A DNA stretch of 26,163 bases from MWCR01 sp041665165 (GTDB lineage Bacteria > Patescibacteriota > Patescibacteriia > 2-12-FULL-60-25), in assembly GCA_041665165.1 (NCBI GenBank), contig JBAYJJ010000017.1, positions 1-26,163 on the forward strand, read 5' to 3'. Positions 1 to 6,513 of this stretch are shown in pieces (positions within the stretch are counted from its first letter, which is position 1; each line of letters starts with the position of its first letter). The notes under the pieces were generated by a model. The model was not told the DNA's origin. It ran no database searches and was given only the letters and a program-made list of their open reading frames with translations. Both the position numbers and the translations under genes were made by a program.

Positions 1-1196
1 GCAAAGCGTTGTTCGCGGCTTTTGCCCAGTATTTCCTCCATTTTTATATCATAATACATGGTCACTATTTCCAAGAGCCGGCGCGGTGTAATGGTGCGCT
101 TGGGAACAGAAGGCACAAAGCTTTGGAGCAAGTTTTGGACAGACTCCATTGTGGGTTCTATGTTCTTAAACTGGTGATAAGCAATCACTTTGTTCAAAGC
201 TCCTTCAAGTTCGCGCACATTGGATTGGATGGTTCCGGCAATATAGCGCAAGATTTCCATGTTGAGCTTGTACTTTTTTTCATTGCACTTGCCCTCAAGG
301 ATGGCCACGCGTGTTTCAAAGTCCGGGCTGGAGACGTCGGCAGTCATGCCCCATTCCATGCGCGAGATCATGCGCGGTTCCAATCCCTGGATGTCTTTTA
401 CCGACCTATCGGATGTGAAAACAATCTGTTTGTTTAGTTGATGCAAGGTATTGAAAGTATTAAAAAGTTCTTCCTGTGTACTTTCCTTGCCGGCAATGAA
501 TTGGATATCATCCATCAGGAGCACGTCCAGGTTGCGATGAGTGTCTTTGAACTCCTTGGCCCGGCCGCCGCGTACAGATTGGATGAAGTCATTGGTGAAC
601 TTTTCGCAGGTCACGTACAAAATCTTGGCTTTGGGATTTTTTTCGAGCACATGATGGCCGATTGCCTGCAAAAGGTGAGTCTTGCCCAGTCCAGCGCCGC
701 CGAAAATAAACAAAGGGTTGTATGTAAGGCCAGGGTTGGCTGCTACGGCTTGGGCCGAGGCATGGGCCAGCTCATTTGTCTTACCCACTACAAAGCTTTG
801 GAACTTATAACGCGGGTTTAGGCCAAATGTACCGGTTTCTCCGTTGCCTTCCTCCTGAGTTCCAACGGATTGATCAGCTAAAGTAGGAACATTATAGCTC
901 GATTCCATGGTTTCATTGGGTGAATATCCTGGAATTAAGCTTGTATTTTTGGCTTCTACCCGATAAGTAACCTCGCGTACGCCGTTGTTCGTTGCATTGC
1001 GCAGGGCGCGGACAATGGCCTCATGGTATTTCTTCTCCATCCAGGCCTTGGTAAAAGTGTTTGGGACAGCGATTATGATTTTTGCATTATCAAAATTGGA
1101 AATAAACGTGTTTTTAAACCAGGTAGTGAAATTGGCCTTGGAAAGCGTGAGTTCTAGCTCGCCAAGCGTTGCTTGCCAAATTTCATTAGTGTTCAT
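1..1196 (-). CDS. dnaA: Chromosomal replication initiator DnaA (3' end cut by window)
   Basis: DnaA is the AAA+ ATPase that binds origin boxes and opens the duplex at initiation. The reading frame runs from ATG at 1196 to the left edge without a stop (398 codons). It starts MNTNEIWQATLGELEL, typical of domain I. A short variable linker follows, then domain III with Walker A GGAGLGKTHL near residue 165 and Walker B LLMDDI near residue 230. The sequence ends inside domain IV at the helix-turn-helix segment (EEILGKSREQRF), so most of the DNA-binding domain lies outside the window. There is no Shine-Dalgarno sequence before the ATG. It diverges from rpmH, the usual bacterial arrangement, but four genes have come between them. 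Identification is secure. Confidence 0.97.
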   Translation of the reverse strand, partial: MNTNEIWQATLGELELTLSKANFTTWFKNTFISNFDNAKIIIAVPNTFTKAWMEKKYHEAIVRALRNATNNGVREVTYRVEAKNTSLIPGYSPNETMESSYNVPTLADQSVGTQEEGNGETGTFGLNPRYKFQSFVVGKTNELAHASAQAVAANPGLTYNPLFIFGGAGLGKTHLLQAIGHHVLEKNPKAKILYVTCEKFTNDFIQSVRGGRAKEFKDTHRNLDVLLMDDIQFIAGKESTQEELFNTFNTLHQLNKQIVFTSDRSVKDIQGLEPRMISRMEWGMTADVSSPDFETRVAILEGKCNEKKYKLNMEILRYIAGTIQSNVRELEGALNKVIAYHQFKNIEPTMESVQNLLQSFVPSVPKRTITPRRLLEIVTMYYDIKMEEILGKSREQRF

Positions 1197-1432
1197 AGAA
1201 AGGATCGTAATAGAATTTATCCCGCCATGGCGGGATCCCGACTAGCATATTATTTGATGCAGAGCGGGATTAGTGTCATATCAACAGTCGCGCAATAACC
1301 TGTCAAACATGTGTATAGAAAGTGTGTAAGTTTTGGATAGAAAAATAAAATCTTTAGATTTAGCCAAGAAACATTATAAACCAAAGTTCATATCCTGTGC
1401 AAAGACTGTTGCAATCGACTGGAGGGGACTTA
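1197..1432. other. Intergenic region upstream of dnaA, possible oriC
   Basis: No gene is visible. There is a perfect 18-bp palindrome ATCCCGCCATGGCGGGAT at 1219-1236, overlapping a second one, CGGGATCCCG. Two degenerate DnaA-box-like 9-mers, TGTGTATAG (1310-1318) and TTTGGATAG (1332-1340), each match 7 of 9 positions of TGTGGATAA. The AT-rich stretch 1340-1380 follows. Position next to dnaA makes it the natural oriC candidate, but the boxes are weak, so this is only suggestive. Confidence 0.35.
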
Positions 1433-1433
1433 A

Positions 1434-1462
1434 TAAAATTAAAAAAACGCCGTGTGGCGTTT
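1434..1462 (-). terminator. Rho-independent terminator of the 1468-2046 gene
   Basis: Read on the minus strand, AAACGCC-acac-GGCGTTT is followed by a run of T and A/T bases, directly after the stop codon of the minus-strand gene ending at 1468. Confidence 0.8.
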
Positions 1463-1467
1463 GAGAA

Positions 1468-2046
1468 TCACTTTGGAGAGCAGGCTCCGCCAGGCATGGT
1501 GAAGGTTTCACCAAATCCTGCGAAGCGAGAGCTTCCATCGGGCGTGCGGAGGAATGCAGTGTAATCGAGCTTACTCATAACAGCTGTGTTTTCAGGTTTG
1601 AGCAGGAGTTTGAAAGCCTCTTGAGTCAACCGTCGATGCTCGTTTTGGATTTCTTGTCCCAGAGCTTCTTGGTCAAGTTGCTCGAGGTTGTTGTTCAGGT
1701 TCGCGAAAGCAAGTAAGTACCTCATGTCTGCGCCAGCATCCAACCAAAGTTGAAAGTGTGGTGGTTCAACCAGGGCTGCGTCGTCATAGACTGCGAGGTC
1801 TGAACCTTCTTCGCAGACCATGCGAGATGTCCAGCACATGTCATGGAGATGAAAAAATAGGCAGCCACCTGTACGTTCAGCGGGGTGAAAGACGAGCTTG
1901 GTGCAGTTTCTGAGTAAGGCGTGGCGTCTACCATGGAACGATGTCTGGATAGTGCACTTAGGCACTACTGGATCCCCCAGGTCAAACCATGTAATGTGTG
2001 GTTGTTTACGTGTCAAAAAGCGAATCTTCTCTTTGAGGCTCTCCAT
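1468..2046 (-). CDS. Orphan protein of unknown function, 192 aa
   Basis: I do not recognise this protein. It is soluble-looking, with no signal peptide or membrane segment, and is moderately rich in His, Trp and Cys in its first half (HITWFDLGDP, FHLHDMCWTS). The second half (about residues 115-160) is helical and Leu/Glu/Gln-rich. The start at 2046 is set by a strong Shine-Dalgarno AGGAGG eight bases upstream. A TTGACA lies further upstream at 2104-2109, and a hairpin terminator follows the stop. It is therefore a self-contained transcription unit of the cassette type seen repeatedly in this window, inserted between dnaA and rpmH. Confidence 0.75.
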   Translation of the reverse strand: MESLKEKIRFLTRKQPHITWFDLGDPVVPKCTIQTSFHGRRHALLRNCTKLVFHPAERTGGCLFFHLHDMCWTSRMVCEEGSDLAVYDDAALVEPPHFQLWLDAGADMRYLLAFANLNNNLEQLDQEALGQEIQNEHRRLTQEAFKLLLKPENTAVMSKLDYTAFLRTPDGSSRFAGFGETFTMPGGACSPK

Positions 2047-2080
2047 CAGTCAACCCTCCTGGCTAATATGTGCTTGATGT

Positions 2081-2109
2081 AGAGTTGCATTTTTCTAGAC
2101 AAATGTCAA
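2081..2109 (-). promoter_or_regulatory. Probable promoter of the 1468-2046 gene
   Basis: On the minus strand a perfect TTGACA (2104-2109) is followed after 17 bases by AACTCT (2081-2086), a weak -10. Only the -35 is convincing. Confidence 0.4.
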
Positions 2110-2179
2110 TAGGTGTATGGTCGCCTCCACACACCATTCGTATATTCGCAACAGATTCGTAATTCGTAGGGATATCCTA

Positions 2180-2185
2180 TATAAT
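2180..2185 (+). promoter_or_regulatory. -10 box TATAAT of the SIMPL-domain gene
   Basis: A consensus TATAAT ends 9 bases before the ATG at 2195, so transcription would start about 2-3 bases before the start codon. There is no Shine-Dalgarno sequence, which points to a leaderless mRNA. No clear -35 is seen. Confidence 0.6.
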
Positions 2186-2194
2186 TTGAATACT

Positions 2195-2935
2195 ATGAAA
2201 CCATTTATTTACATTGTCGGTGGTTTGTTGGGTGTTGCTTTGATTATCCTTGTGATTGCCCAAACGAGGAATGCTTTTCAGCAATATAATTATATTGGCA
2301 AGACCGGCCGCGATACCATCTCAATTGAGGGTACGGGCAAGGTGGTGGCCAAGCCTGATGTGGCAAAAATCACTTTGGGTGTGACCACGGACGGCGCATC
2401 AGTCAAAGATATCCAGGACCAAAACTCAAAAAAGATGAATGCCATCATTGCGGCAGTCAAAGACTTGGGAGTCAAAGCAGACGATATCCAGACCCAGCAA
2501 TATTCAGTCAGCCCCAGGTATGATTGGGCCAATGGCAAGCAGACTTTGCTTGGCTACACCATTACTCAGCAGGTTGAAATCAAAGTCAGGGAAGTAGATA
2601 AGGCTGGCACGGTCTTGGCCAAGGCTGGTGAGCTCGGCGCCAACCAAATGGGCGACATGCAGTTTGTGATCGATGACCCTTCAGCCCTTGAGGCTCAGGC
2701 ACGCGGCAAGGCCATTGAAGATGCCAAGACCAAGGCTGAGGCTTTGGCCAGCCAGCTTGGCATGACAGTCGTCAGGGTCGTGTCTTTCTCAGAATCCAGC
2801 AATGCGAGCTATCCGCCGATTGCCTTTGGCGCACGCGATATGGCCATGAAGTCCGAAGCTGTGGCAGCCCCGCAGATCGAGGTTGGTACAAATGACGTAA
2901 TCAAGAACGTGAGCGTGGTGTTTGAGGTGAGATAA
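2195..2935 (+). CDS. SIMPL/DUF541 (YggE/BP26-like) envelope protein
   Basis: This 246-aa protein belongs to the SIMPL domain family (DUF541; YggE of E. coli, BP26 of Brucella). These are exported proteins of poorly defined, stress-related role. A membrane segment at about residues 4-24 (FIYIVGGLLGVALIILVIA) anchors it. The SIMPL domain follows, with the typical opening ISIEGTGKVVAKPDVAKITL, the LLGYTITQQVEIKVRE strand, and the Ala/Lys helix AIEDAKTKAEALASQLGM before the last strands. The start at 2195 is chosen because the membrane segment begins just after it and a TATAAT sits 9 bases upstream; an upstream in-frame ATG at 2117 would add 26 unlikely residues. A strong terminator follows. Confidence 0.9.
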   Translation: MKPFIYIVGGLLGVALIILVIAQTRNAFQQYNYIGKTGRDTISIEGTGKVVAKPDVAKITLGVTTDGASVKDIQDQNSKKMNAIIAAVKDLGVKADDIQTQQYSVSPRYDWANGKQTLLGYTITQQVEIKVREVDKAGTVLAKAGELGANQMGDMQFVIDDPSALEAQARGKAIEDAKTKAEALASQLGMTVVRVVSFSESSNASYPPIAFGARDMAMKSEAVAAPQIEVGTNDVIKNVSVVFEVR

Positions 2936-2955
2936 CTCACATAACACCCCCTGAT

Positions 2956-2983
2956 CCCCCTCTTTCGAAAAAGAGGGGGTTTT
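2956..2983 (+). terminator. Rho-independent terminator after the SIMPL gene
   Basis: A perfect 10-bp stem CCCCCTCTTT / AAAGAGGGGG with a CGAA loop, followed by TTTT, lies 20 bases after the stop. Confidence 0.9.
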
Positions 2984-2987
2984 AGTA

Positions 2988-3016
2988 TTGACCAAAAAAC
3001 CGGTTTATGTTAATAA
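2988..3016 (+). promoter_or_regulatory. Promoter of the 3041 gene
   Basis: TTGACC (2988-2993), a 17-bp spacer and TAATAA (3011-3016) lie directly after the preceding terminator. The predicted start near 3023 precedes the Shine-Dalgarno AAAAGGAGG. Confidence 0.7.
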
Positions 3017-3040
3017 AAGCCTACCAAAAGGAGGTGTACC

Positions 3041-3829
3041 TTGAGAAAAGCGATCAATTATCATCGCGAGAATGGTGGCAAACGGGATAATGAGGTCATT
3101 CAGTGGATCTGTTCGCAGTTCGGCGGCTATGTCCCAGTGGTCTTCAATATAGGCACAGGTAGCTTGTCTGCCTGGCATTTTCCCACACTTCCTGAGGGTG
3201 CAGTATTTGAGGTCTTGGAAGACCTTGAATGCCCAGGCCTTCAGGACGTTGCAGATGATGAGGCCTTCCTGAAAAAAGGCCAATCATTCGAAGTGCTCAG
3301 CCGCATGTGTCGGGACAATTGCTATACCTTGCGATTGCGCAACACCAAGTGCGGTTCGGAGCTGCGCATCATTCTTCAGCAATTCGCCTGGGTTGACTGG
3401 CGCGGGGTCGTGGCCACGTACAAGCCGAGGACCGTGCGCGAGATGGTGATGAAGAGCCTGGAGTTGAATGCGGACATGGACGGGAACTCGTCGGTCAAGA
3501 TGTCTAAGACGGCTCTTTGCCACTGGAGAAGGGCTATATAGCACTTCAAACTGCCCTATGCCATCTACTCGGATCATCCAGAACAGGTCAATGCCGAGAA
3601 GGAAGCTGGTGAGCTGGTGGATGCCATCAAGCTTCCGCGGGGTCTTTATGAAAGCATTATTGACAGGTTCGCTGAGACCCTGTTCACCCAGTACACGCGG
3701 GGTAAGTGGAACTTGCGTTTCTTCATTGAGAGCGAAACATGCCACTACATTCTCGCGGACATTGAGATGGAGACGGCTAAAGGTGTCATCCGAGCTTACT
3801 TCGTGCCCGACGGCGCCATTATCCTGTAG
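3041..3829 (+). pseudogene. Orphan gene interrupted by an in-frame TAG
   Basis: Translation starts at TTG 3041, fixed by AAAAGGAGG six bases upstream. The frame runs 166 codons to TAG at 3539-3541. The same frame then continues open for another 95 codons (HFKLPYAIYSDHPEQVNAE onward) to TAG at 3827-3829, directly before a terminator. The second half has protein-like composition but no start codon or ribosome site at its head, so the two halves look like one gene of about 262 aa. Just before the stop, rare-looking AGA-AGG codons appear, and another frame reads DGSLPLEKGYIAL. Two compensating indels are therefore as possible as a nonsense mutation. Function is unknown; a WVDWRGVVATYKPRTVREM segment is notable. 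Confidence 0.6.
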
Positions 3830-3838
3830 CTTCTTTAA

Positions 3839-3863
3839 CCCGGACCTGTTCCGGGCCTTTTTT
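3839..3863 (+). terminator. Rho-independent terminator after the broken orphan gene
   Basis: Stem CCCGGA / TCCGGG with a 5-base loop is followed by CC and six T. A second perfect inverted repeat, ATTTGCC-ttt-GGCAAAT, follows at 3864-3880. Confidence 0.85.
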
Positions 3864-3899
3864 ATTTGCCTTTGGCAAATAACCCGCCGTAGTTAGACG

Positions 3900-3979
3900 A
3901 AGGAGGGTGCACTGCCTTGACTTTTTCTTATTTTTGTGCCAGGGTGAAGGCAATATCGCACACAAGGAGGCGCACTGTG
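3900..3979 (+). promoter_or_regulatory. Two successive ribosome-binding sites before the HAD-like gene
   Basis: AAGGAGGGTGCACTG (from 3901) precedes an in-frame TTG at 3917, and the near copy AAGGAGGCGCACTG (3964-3977) precedes GTG 3977. The two motifs look like a duplicated leader. TTGCCT-N18-TAGTTA just upstream could be the promoter; the bases at 3917-3922 (TTGACT) could equally be a -35. Domain alignment favours the second start. Confidence 0.5.
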
Positions 3980-4597
3980 ATAAGAGCTATCCTGATCAAT
4001 CTCTGCCATGTAGTCTGCACATTTGATGCAAACAAAAGGGTGATGAACTTCGCCCGCCATAGTCCGCCTGCTTTGATTGATGTCTGCGAACTGAGCAAGT
4101 CCTTGCTCGGCTCAGCAGGCAGTCGGCTCTTGAATGACCTAGAGCGCGGCAAGATCACAGCCTCTGATTACAAAGAGGCAATTGAGAGACTGCCCCACAT
4201 CCCGAAGCTGTCTGACAAGGATTTCTGGCAAGCGCACGTGGATGCGTATGCACCAAGGGGCGAAATAATGCCCTTCCTGGCCGCAATCAAGGGGAAGCAT
4301 CCGCTGATGAAAATCGTGGCTCTGGCCGACGCAGACCAGATCACGATCGACCATCTGGTCAGCCTCTGCTATGAAACTGACTTCGATGGGGTGATTGCCA
4401 GGAAGCAGGAGCATAGCCATGCAACCTTTGCCCCAGGAGCGCTTGGCTTGAGCGCCCGGGAATGCTTGGTCATTGATTTGCCTCAAAACCTGGCCTGGGC
4501 AGGCAATATGAAGGCATACTCCTTTGATCCAGAGCGAAAAGAGCTTGATGCGACAGCCAAGCTTGCCTCATATCTCGTTGACCAAGGCCTGATCTGA
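3977..4597 (+). CDS. HAD-like protein lacking catalytic residues
   Basis: The 206-aa protein follows the layout of HAD-IA hydrolases. There is a first strand (MIRAILINLCHVVCTFDANK), a helical cap region with the ERGKITASDYKEAIERL pattern, a motif II-like strand (MKIVALADADQ), and a motif IV-like strand (ECLVIDLPQNLAWAGNMKAYSFD). The nucleophile that should open FDLGxV is Asn8, motif II has Ala where Ser/Thr is expected, and the second Asp of motif IV is Leu. It is therefore probably not a phosphatase but a binding or regulatory derivative. GTG 3977 is chosen because the first HAD strand begins there and AAGGAGG lies six bases upstream. A start at TTG 3917 would add 20 residues. A terminator overlaps its stop. 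Confidence 0.7.
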   Translation: MIRAILINLCHVVCTFDANKRVMNFARHSPPALIDVCELSKSLLGSAGSRLLNDLERGKITASDYKEAIERLPHIPKLSDKDFWQAHVDAYAPRGEIMPFLAAIKGKHPLMKIVALADADQITIDHLVSLCYETDFDGVIARKQEHSHATFAPGALGLSARECLVIDLPQNLAWAGNMKAYSFDPERKELDATAKLASYLVDQGLI

Positions 4598-4610
4598 TCA
4601 GGCCTTTTTT
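4585..4610 (+). terminator. Terminator overlapping the HAD-like stop codon
   Basis: Stem AGGCCTGA / TCAGGCCT with a 5-base loop is followed by six T. The stop codon TGA (4595-4597) lies in the loop. Confidence 0.9.
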
Positions 4611-4615
4611 GTTTT

Positions 4616-4694
4616 AGAGATACAGAGATACAACGATGCAGAGATGCAGTGTTTCGGACGTTTGATCTCTTGCTCTCTGCATCCCTTGCTCTCT
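4616..4694. repeat. Imperfect 8-nt tandem repeats with an inverted partner
   Basis: Units agagatac, agagatac, aacgatgc, agagatgc (4616-4647) form a period-8 array. After a gap, gctctctgcatc and gctctctg sequences (about 4671-4696) read as its rough reverse complement. It lies just upstream of the rpmH promoter and has no coding potential. Confidence 0.6.
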
Positions 4695-4706
4695 GAAGGC
4701 AAGGTC

Positions 4707-4735
4707 TTGCCAAAATTCCAAAAAGCGTATATCCT
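4707..4735 (+). promoter_or_regulatory. Promoter of rpmH
   Basis: TTGCCA (4707-4712), 17 bp, then TATCCT (4730-4735). The predicted transcription start is at about 4742, three bases from the ATG, with no Shine-Dalgarno sequence. Confidence 0.55.
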
Positions 4736-4744
4736 AAGCCCATT

Positions 4745-4897
4745 ATGTCAACGAAACGAACTTATCAGCCCAAAAAGCTCAAGTACGCAAAGGTACACGG
4801 GTTCAGGAGCCGGATGGCCACCAAGAACGGACGTGCCGTGCTTTCTAGGCGCCGGGCGCGCGGACGCAAGCGTATTGCAGTCAAAAAAGCCAGATAA
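4745..4897 (+). CDS. rpmH: Large ribosomal subunit protein bL34
   Basis: This 50-aa, very basic protein reads MSTKRTYQPKKLKYAKVHGF and then SRMATKNGRAVLSRRRARGR, the universal bL34 signature. It binds 23S rRNA in the large subunit. It heads the usual rpmH-rnpA pair, here separated by its own terminator and a heptamer repeat array rather than the normal tight coupling. The short upstream distance between -10 and ATG suggests a leaderless transcript. Identification is certain. Confidence 0.98.
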   Translation: MSTKRTYQPKKLKYAKVHGFRSRMATKNGRAVLSRRRARGRKRIAVKKAR

Positions 4898-4900
4898 AAC

Positions 4901-4932
4901 GTTCCCGCCACAAGCGGGAATTCGTTTTTTTT
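4901..4932 (+). terminator. Terminator after rpmH
   Basis: Stem TTCCCGC / GCGGGAA with a 5-base loop, then TTCG and eight T, begins four bases after the rpmH stop. Confidence 0.85.
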
Positions 4933-4998
4933 CATGTAACATGTATCATGTATCACAAGACATCCAATTGTTACATGATGTGTGTTATATGTTACATG
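4933..4998. repeat. Heptamer array with inverted arms between rpmH and rnpA
   Basis: Left arm units are catgtaa, catgtat, catgtat, cacaaga, catccaa (4933-4967). Right arm units are ttacatg, atgtgtg, ttatatg, ttacatg (4971-4998). The unit ttacatg is the exact reverse complement of catgtaa, so the whole can fold into a hairpin. The period is 7, the same as in several other arrays in this window that have different units. Confidence 0.75.
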
Positions 4999-5005
4999 AC
5001 GAGTT

Positions 5006-5446
5006 ATGCTTCCCAAACAACAGCGCATGAAAAAGACAAAAGATTTCGCATCCATGGCCACCAAAGGCAGGACAGTTTTTGGGCCATATGCGACTCTTAG
5101 GTTTAGGCCCATCAAAGACAACGAGCTTAAGGTCGCATTCATCATTTCAACAAAAGTTTTCAAGCGCTCAGTGGATCGCAATTTGGCCAAGCGCAGGTTC
5201 AGGAATGCTTTCCGCGAAGTATCGCAAACTGCACCCAAGGGCATGCACATGCTTTTCATCCTCAAGCCCGAGGCCAAAGATGTTGATTACGAAAAAATTA
5301 AAGAAGATATCGCACGCATGCTGGAAAAGATTCCTGAGACACTGAAAAAACCGGTCCAAATCTCACCGCGGGCCCGCAAGGAACTCGGGAAGGGGAAATT
5401 ACAGGTGGGAGCACGCTTTATAAAACCAAAGAAAACTAACAACTGA
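5006..5446 (+). CDS. rnpA: Ribonuclease P protein component
   Basis: RnpA binds the RNase P RNA and helps it cleave tRNA 5' leaders. The 146-aa protein begins MLPKQQRMKKTKDFASM, carries strands TVFGPYATLRFRP and KVAFIISTKVFKRSVDRN, and has the signature helix RNLAKRRFRNAFRE. The FILKPEAKDVDYEKIKEDI segment follows as in the family. A C-terminal extension of about 25 basic residues is longer than usual; its last codons (5434-5446) already overlap the heptamer repeat that precedes the next gene. ATG 5006 has no Shine-Dalgarno sequence. No rnpB RNA gene is seen nearby. Confidence 0.95.
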   Translation: MLPKQQRMKKTKDFASMATKGRTVFGPYATLRFRPIKDNELKVAFIISTKVFKRSVDRNLAKRRFRNAFREVSQTAPKGMHMLFILKPEAKDVDYEKIKEDIARMLEKIPETLKKPVQISPRARKELGKGKLQVGARFIKPKKTNN

Positions 5447-5461
5447 CAACTTACAAGAGTG
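5434..5461 (+). repeat. Left inverted repeat of the four-helix-bundle gene
   Basis: Heptamer units aactaac, aactgac, aacttac, aagagtg. The 27 bases 5434-5460 match the reverse complement of the repeat on the far side of the gene at 25 of 27 positions. It overlaps the 3' end of rnpA. Confidence 0.8.
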
Positions 5462-5471
5462 AAATAGTAAT

Positions 5472-5834
5472 ATGGGAGTATTGTTTGAGAGTTTCGAAAA
5501 GATGAAAGTTTGGCAACAAGCTGATGAAGTGGCACTAAAGATTTATATTCGCTTAAGACCTTGCAAAGATTACGGATACAAAGACCAGATACAAAGGGCC
5601 GCCGTTTCTGTGATGAATAATATTGCAGAAGGCTTTGAAAGAGGCTCTAAAAATTCGTTCATCAATTACTTGTTAATTGCTAAAGGATCATGCGGTGAAG
5701 TTAGGTCAATGCTTATTTTGGGACATCAGCTCGGATATTTTTCAGAAACAGATTATCGTGAATTGTTTGAGAAGGTTATTGAAAATTCAAGAATGCTTCA
5801 AGGCTTAGTAAATAGTCTTAATAGCACCAGGTGA
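5472..5834 (+). CDS. Four-helix-bundle protein (S23/IVP family, TIGR02436-like)
   Basis: This 120-aa all-helical protein matches the four-helix-bundle family found in 23S rRNA intervening sequences and related to Avd of diversity-generating retroelements. Family hallmarks visible are KMKVWQQADEVALKIY near the start, YGYKDQIQRAAVSVMNNIAEGFERGS in the second helix, and FINYLLIAKGSCGEVRSMLILG in the third. Molecular function is unknown; Avd relatives form basic pentamers that bind nucleic acid or reverse transcriptase, but no reverse transcriptase is present here. It has no Shine-Dalgarno sequence and stands between heptamer inverted repeats immediately after rnpA, where yidD would normally follow. 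The position suggests an inserted cassette. Confidence 0.9.
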   Translation: MGVLFESFEKMKVWQQADEVALKIYIRLRPCKDYGYKDQIQRAAVSVMNNIAEGFERGSKNSFINYLLIAKGSCGEVRSMLILGHQLGYFSETDYRELFEKVIENSRMLQGLVNSLNSTR

Positions 5835-5842
5835 CTTGATAA

Positions 5843-5877
5843 CTCTTGTCAGTTGTCAGTTTTTAGTTGTGAGTCAA
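5843..5877 (-). repeat. Right inverted repeat of the four-helix-bundle gene
   Basis: Units ctcttgt, cagttgt, cagtttt, tagttgt, gagtcaa. They are the reverse complement of the left repeat with two mismatches over 27 bases. A related inverted pair without any gene lies at 8483-8548. Confidence 0.8.
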
Positions 5878-5884
5878 CGGGTAT

Positions 5885-5906
5885 AAAAAAGCCCCTTATC
5901 AAGGGG
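5885..5906 (-). terminator. Terminator of the HIT-like gene
   Basis: Read on the minus strand, stem CCCCTT-gat-AAGGGG is followed by C and six T. Confidence 0.85.
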
Positions 5907-5920
5907 AAGAGGAATGGGAA

Positions 5921-6427
5921 TCAGGGACCAAGAGGAGGGAACTCAGAAGGCGAGTTCTGAGTGAGAGACAGATGATAGTCTGACCGAGCCCGGCCGTATT
6001 TGTGGATGAGCACCAGCAAGGGTTTTTGGATGCGGACCTTGAGGTCCTCCAGCTCTGGCCGGGTCAGGGTCCTGGTATGGAACCCTCCATCGTTGATGCT
6101 GGGGTCGCTGGCTTTTTCCATCGGGTGGAGCATGCACCTGAGATGCATGGCGACCGCTTCCTGCACTTGGATTTGAGCGAGATGAGGATGGCAGAGTTTG
6201 AGAGCTTGCTTTACGAGTTCGCACTCATCCTCAAACCTACGCTCCATTTCTTTATCTCTCTCAGAAGGGTTGTGCGCCTTCCCGATTACCAGGATGCGTG
6301 CAGTCACAAACTGGTTCCTGTCGAGCATGATGAGCGTGGTCTGGGTTTCGGCCAGGGCAAATGGGTTTCTCCCGGCGCGCGTCTCAGCTACGATCCTGCA
6401 GAAATGACAATCATGACTTCTGTGCAT
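5921..6427 (-). CDS. HIT-like zinc protein with a degenerate triad
   Basis: The N-terminal half resembles histidine-triad nucleotide hydrolases: HDCHFCRIVAE (the CxxC zinc element), TLIMLDRNQFVTARILVIGKAH (matching the family's 'lDrnP..pGH.LViPK.H'). The catalytic HxHxHxxP motif is not intact; MHLRCMLHPM is the nearest candidate. It may therefore be a non-catalytic HIT derivative, or the resemblance may be partial. The start at 6427 (MHRSHD) is preferred over ATG 6439 because GGAGG lies five bases before it. It has its own TTGACA-N17-TATTTT promoter and a terminator, and lies antisense between the four-helix-bundle gene and yidD. Confidence 0.55.
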   Translation of the reverse strand: MHRSHDCHFCRIVAETRAGRNPFALAETQTTLIMLDRNQFVTARILVIGKAHNPSERDKEMERRFEDECELVKQALKLCHPHLAQIQVQEAVAMHLRCMLHPMEKASDPSINDGGFHTRTLTRPELEDLKVRIQKPLLVLIHKYGRARSDYHLSLTQNSPSEFPPLGP

Positions 6428-6455
6428 CTCAACCTCCATTGTTTGGGACGCGGAT

Positions 6456-6484
6456 AAAATAAGCTAAACCTGAGGATTTGTCAA
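6456..6484 (-). promoter_or_regulatory. Promoter of the HIT-like gene
   Basis: On the minus strand TTGACA (6479-6484), 17 bp, TATTTT (6456-6461). The -35 overlaps the -35 of the divergent yidD promoter. Confidence 0.75.
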
Positions 6485-6506
6485 TAATCAAAGATATGGA
6501 TAGAGT
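6478..6506 (+). promoter_or_regulatory. Promoter of yidD
   Basis: TTGTCA (6478-6483), 17 bp, TAGAGT (6501-6506). The ATG at 6514 lies 7 bases after the -10, giving a leaderless mRNA. The -35 shares five bases with the opposite promoter. Confidence 0.5.
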
Positions 6507-6513
6507 TCTTAGT

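Noticed and set aside
9..821. Plus-strand frames at the left edge
   Set aside because: They are antisense to dnaA, whose minus-strand reading is unmistakable.
3539..3541. Alternative genetic code or recoded TAG
   Set aside because: TAG also ends the same gene at 3827-3829, and CPR code changes known to me concern TGA, which is a normal stop here.
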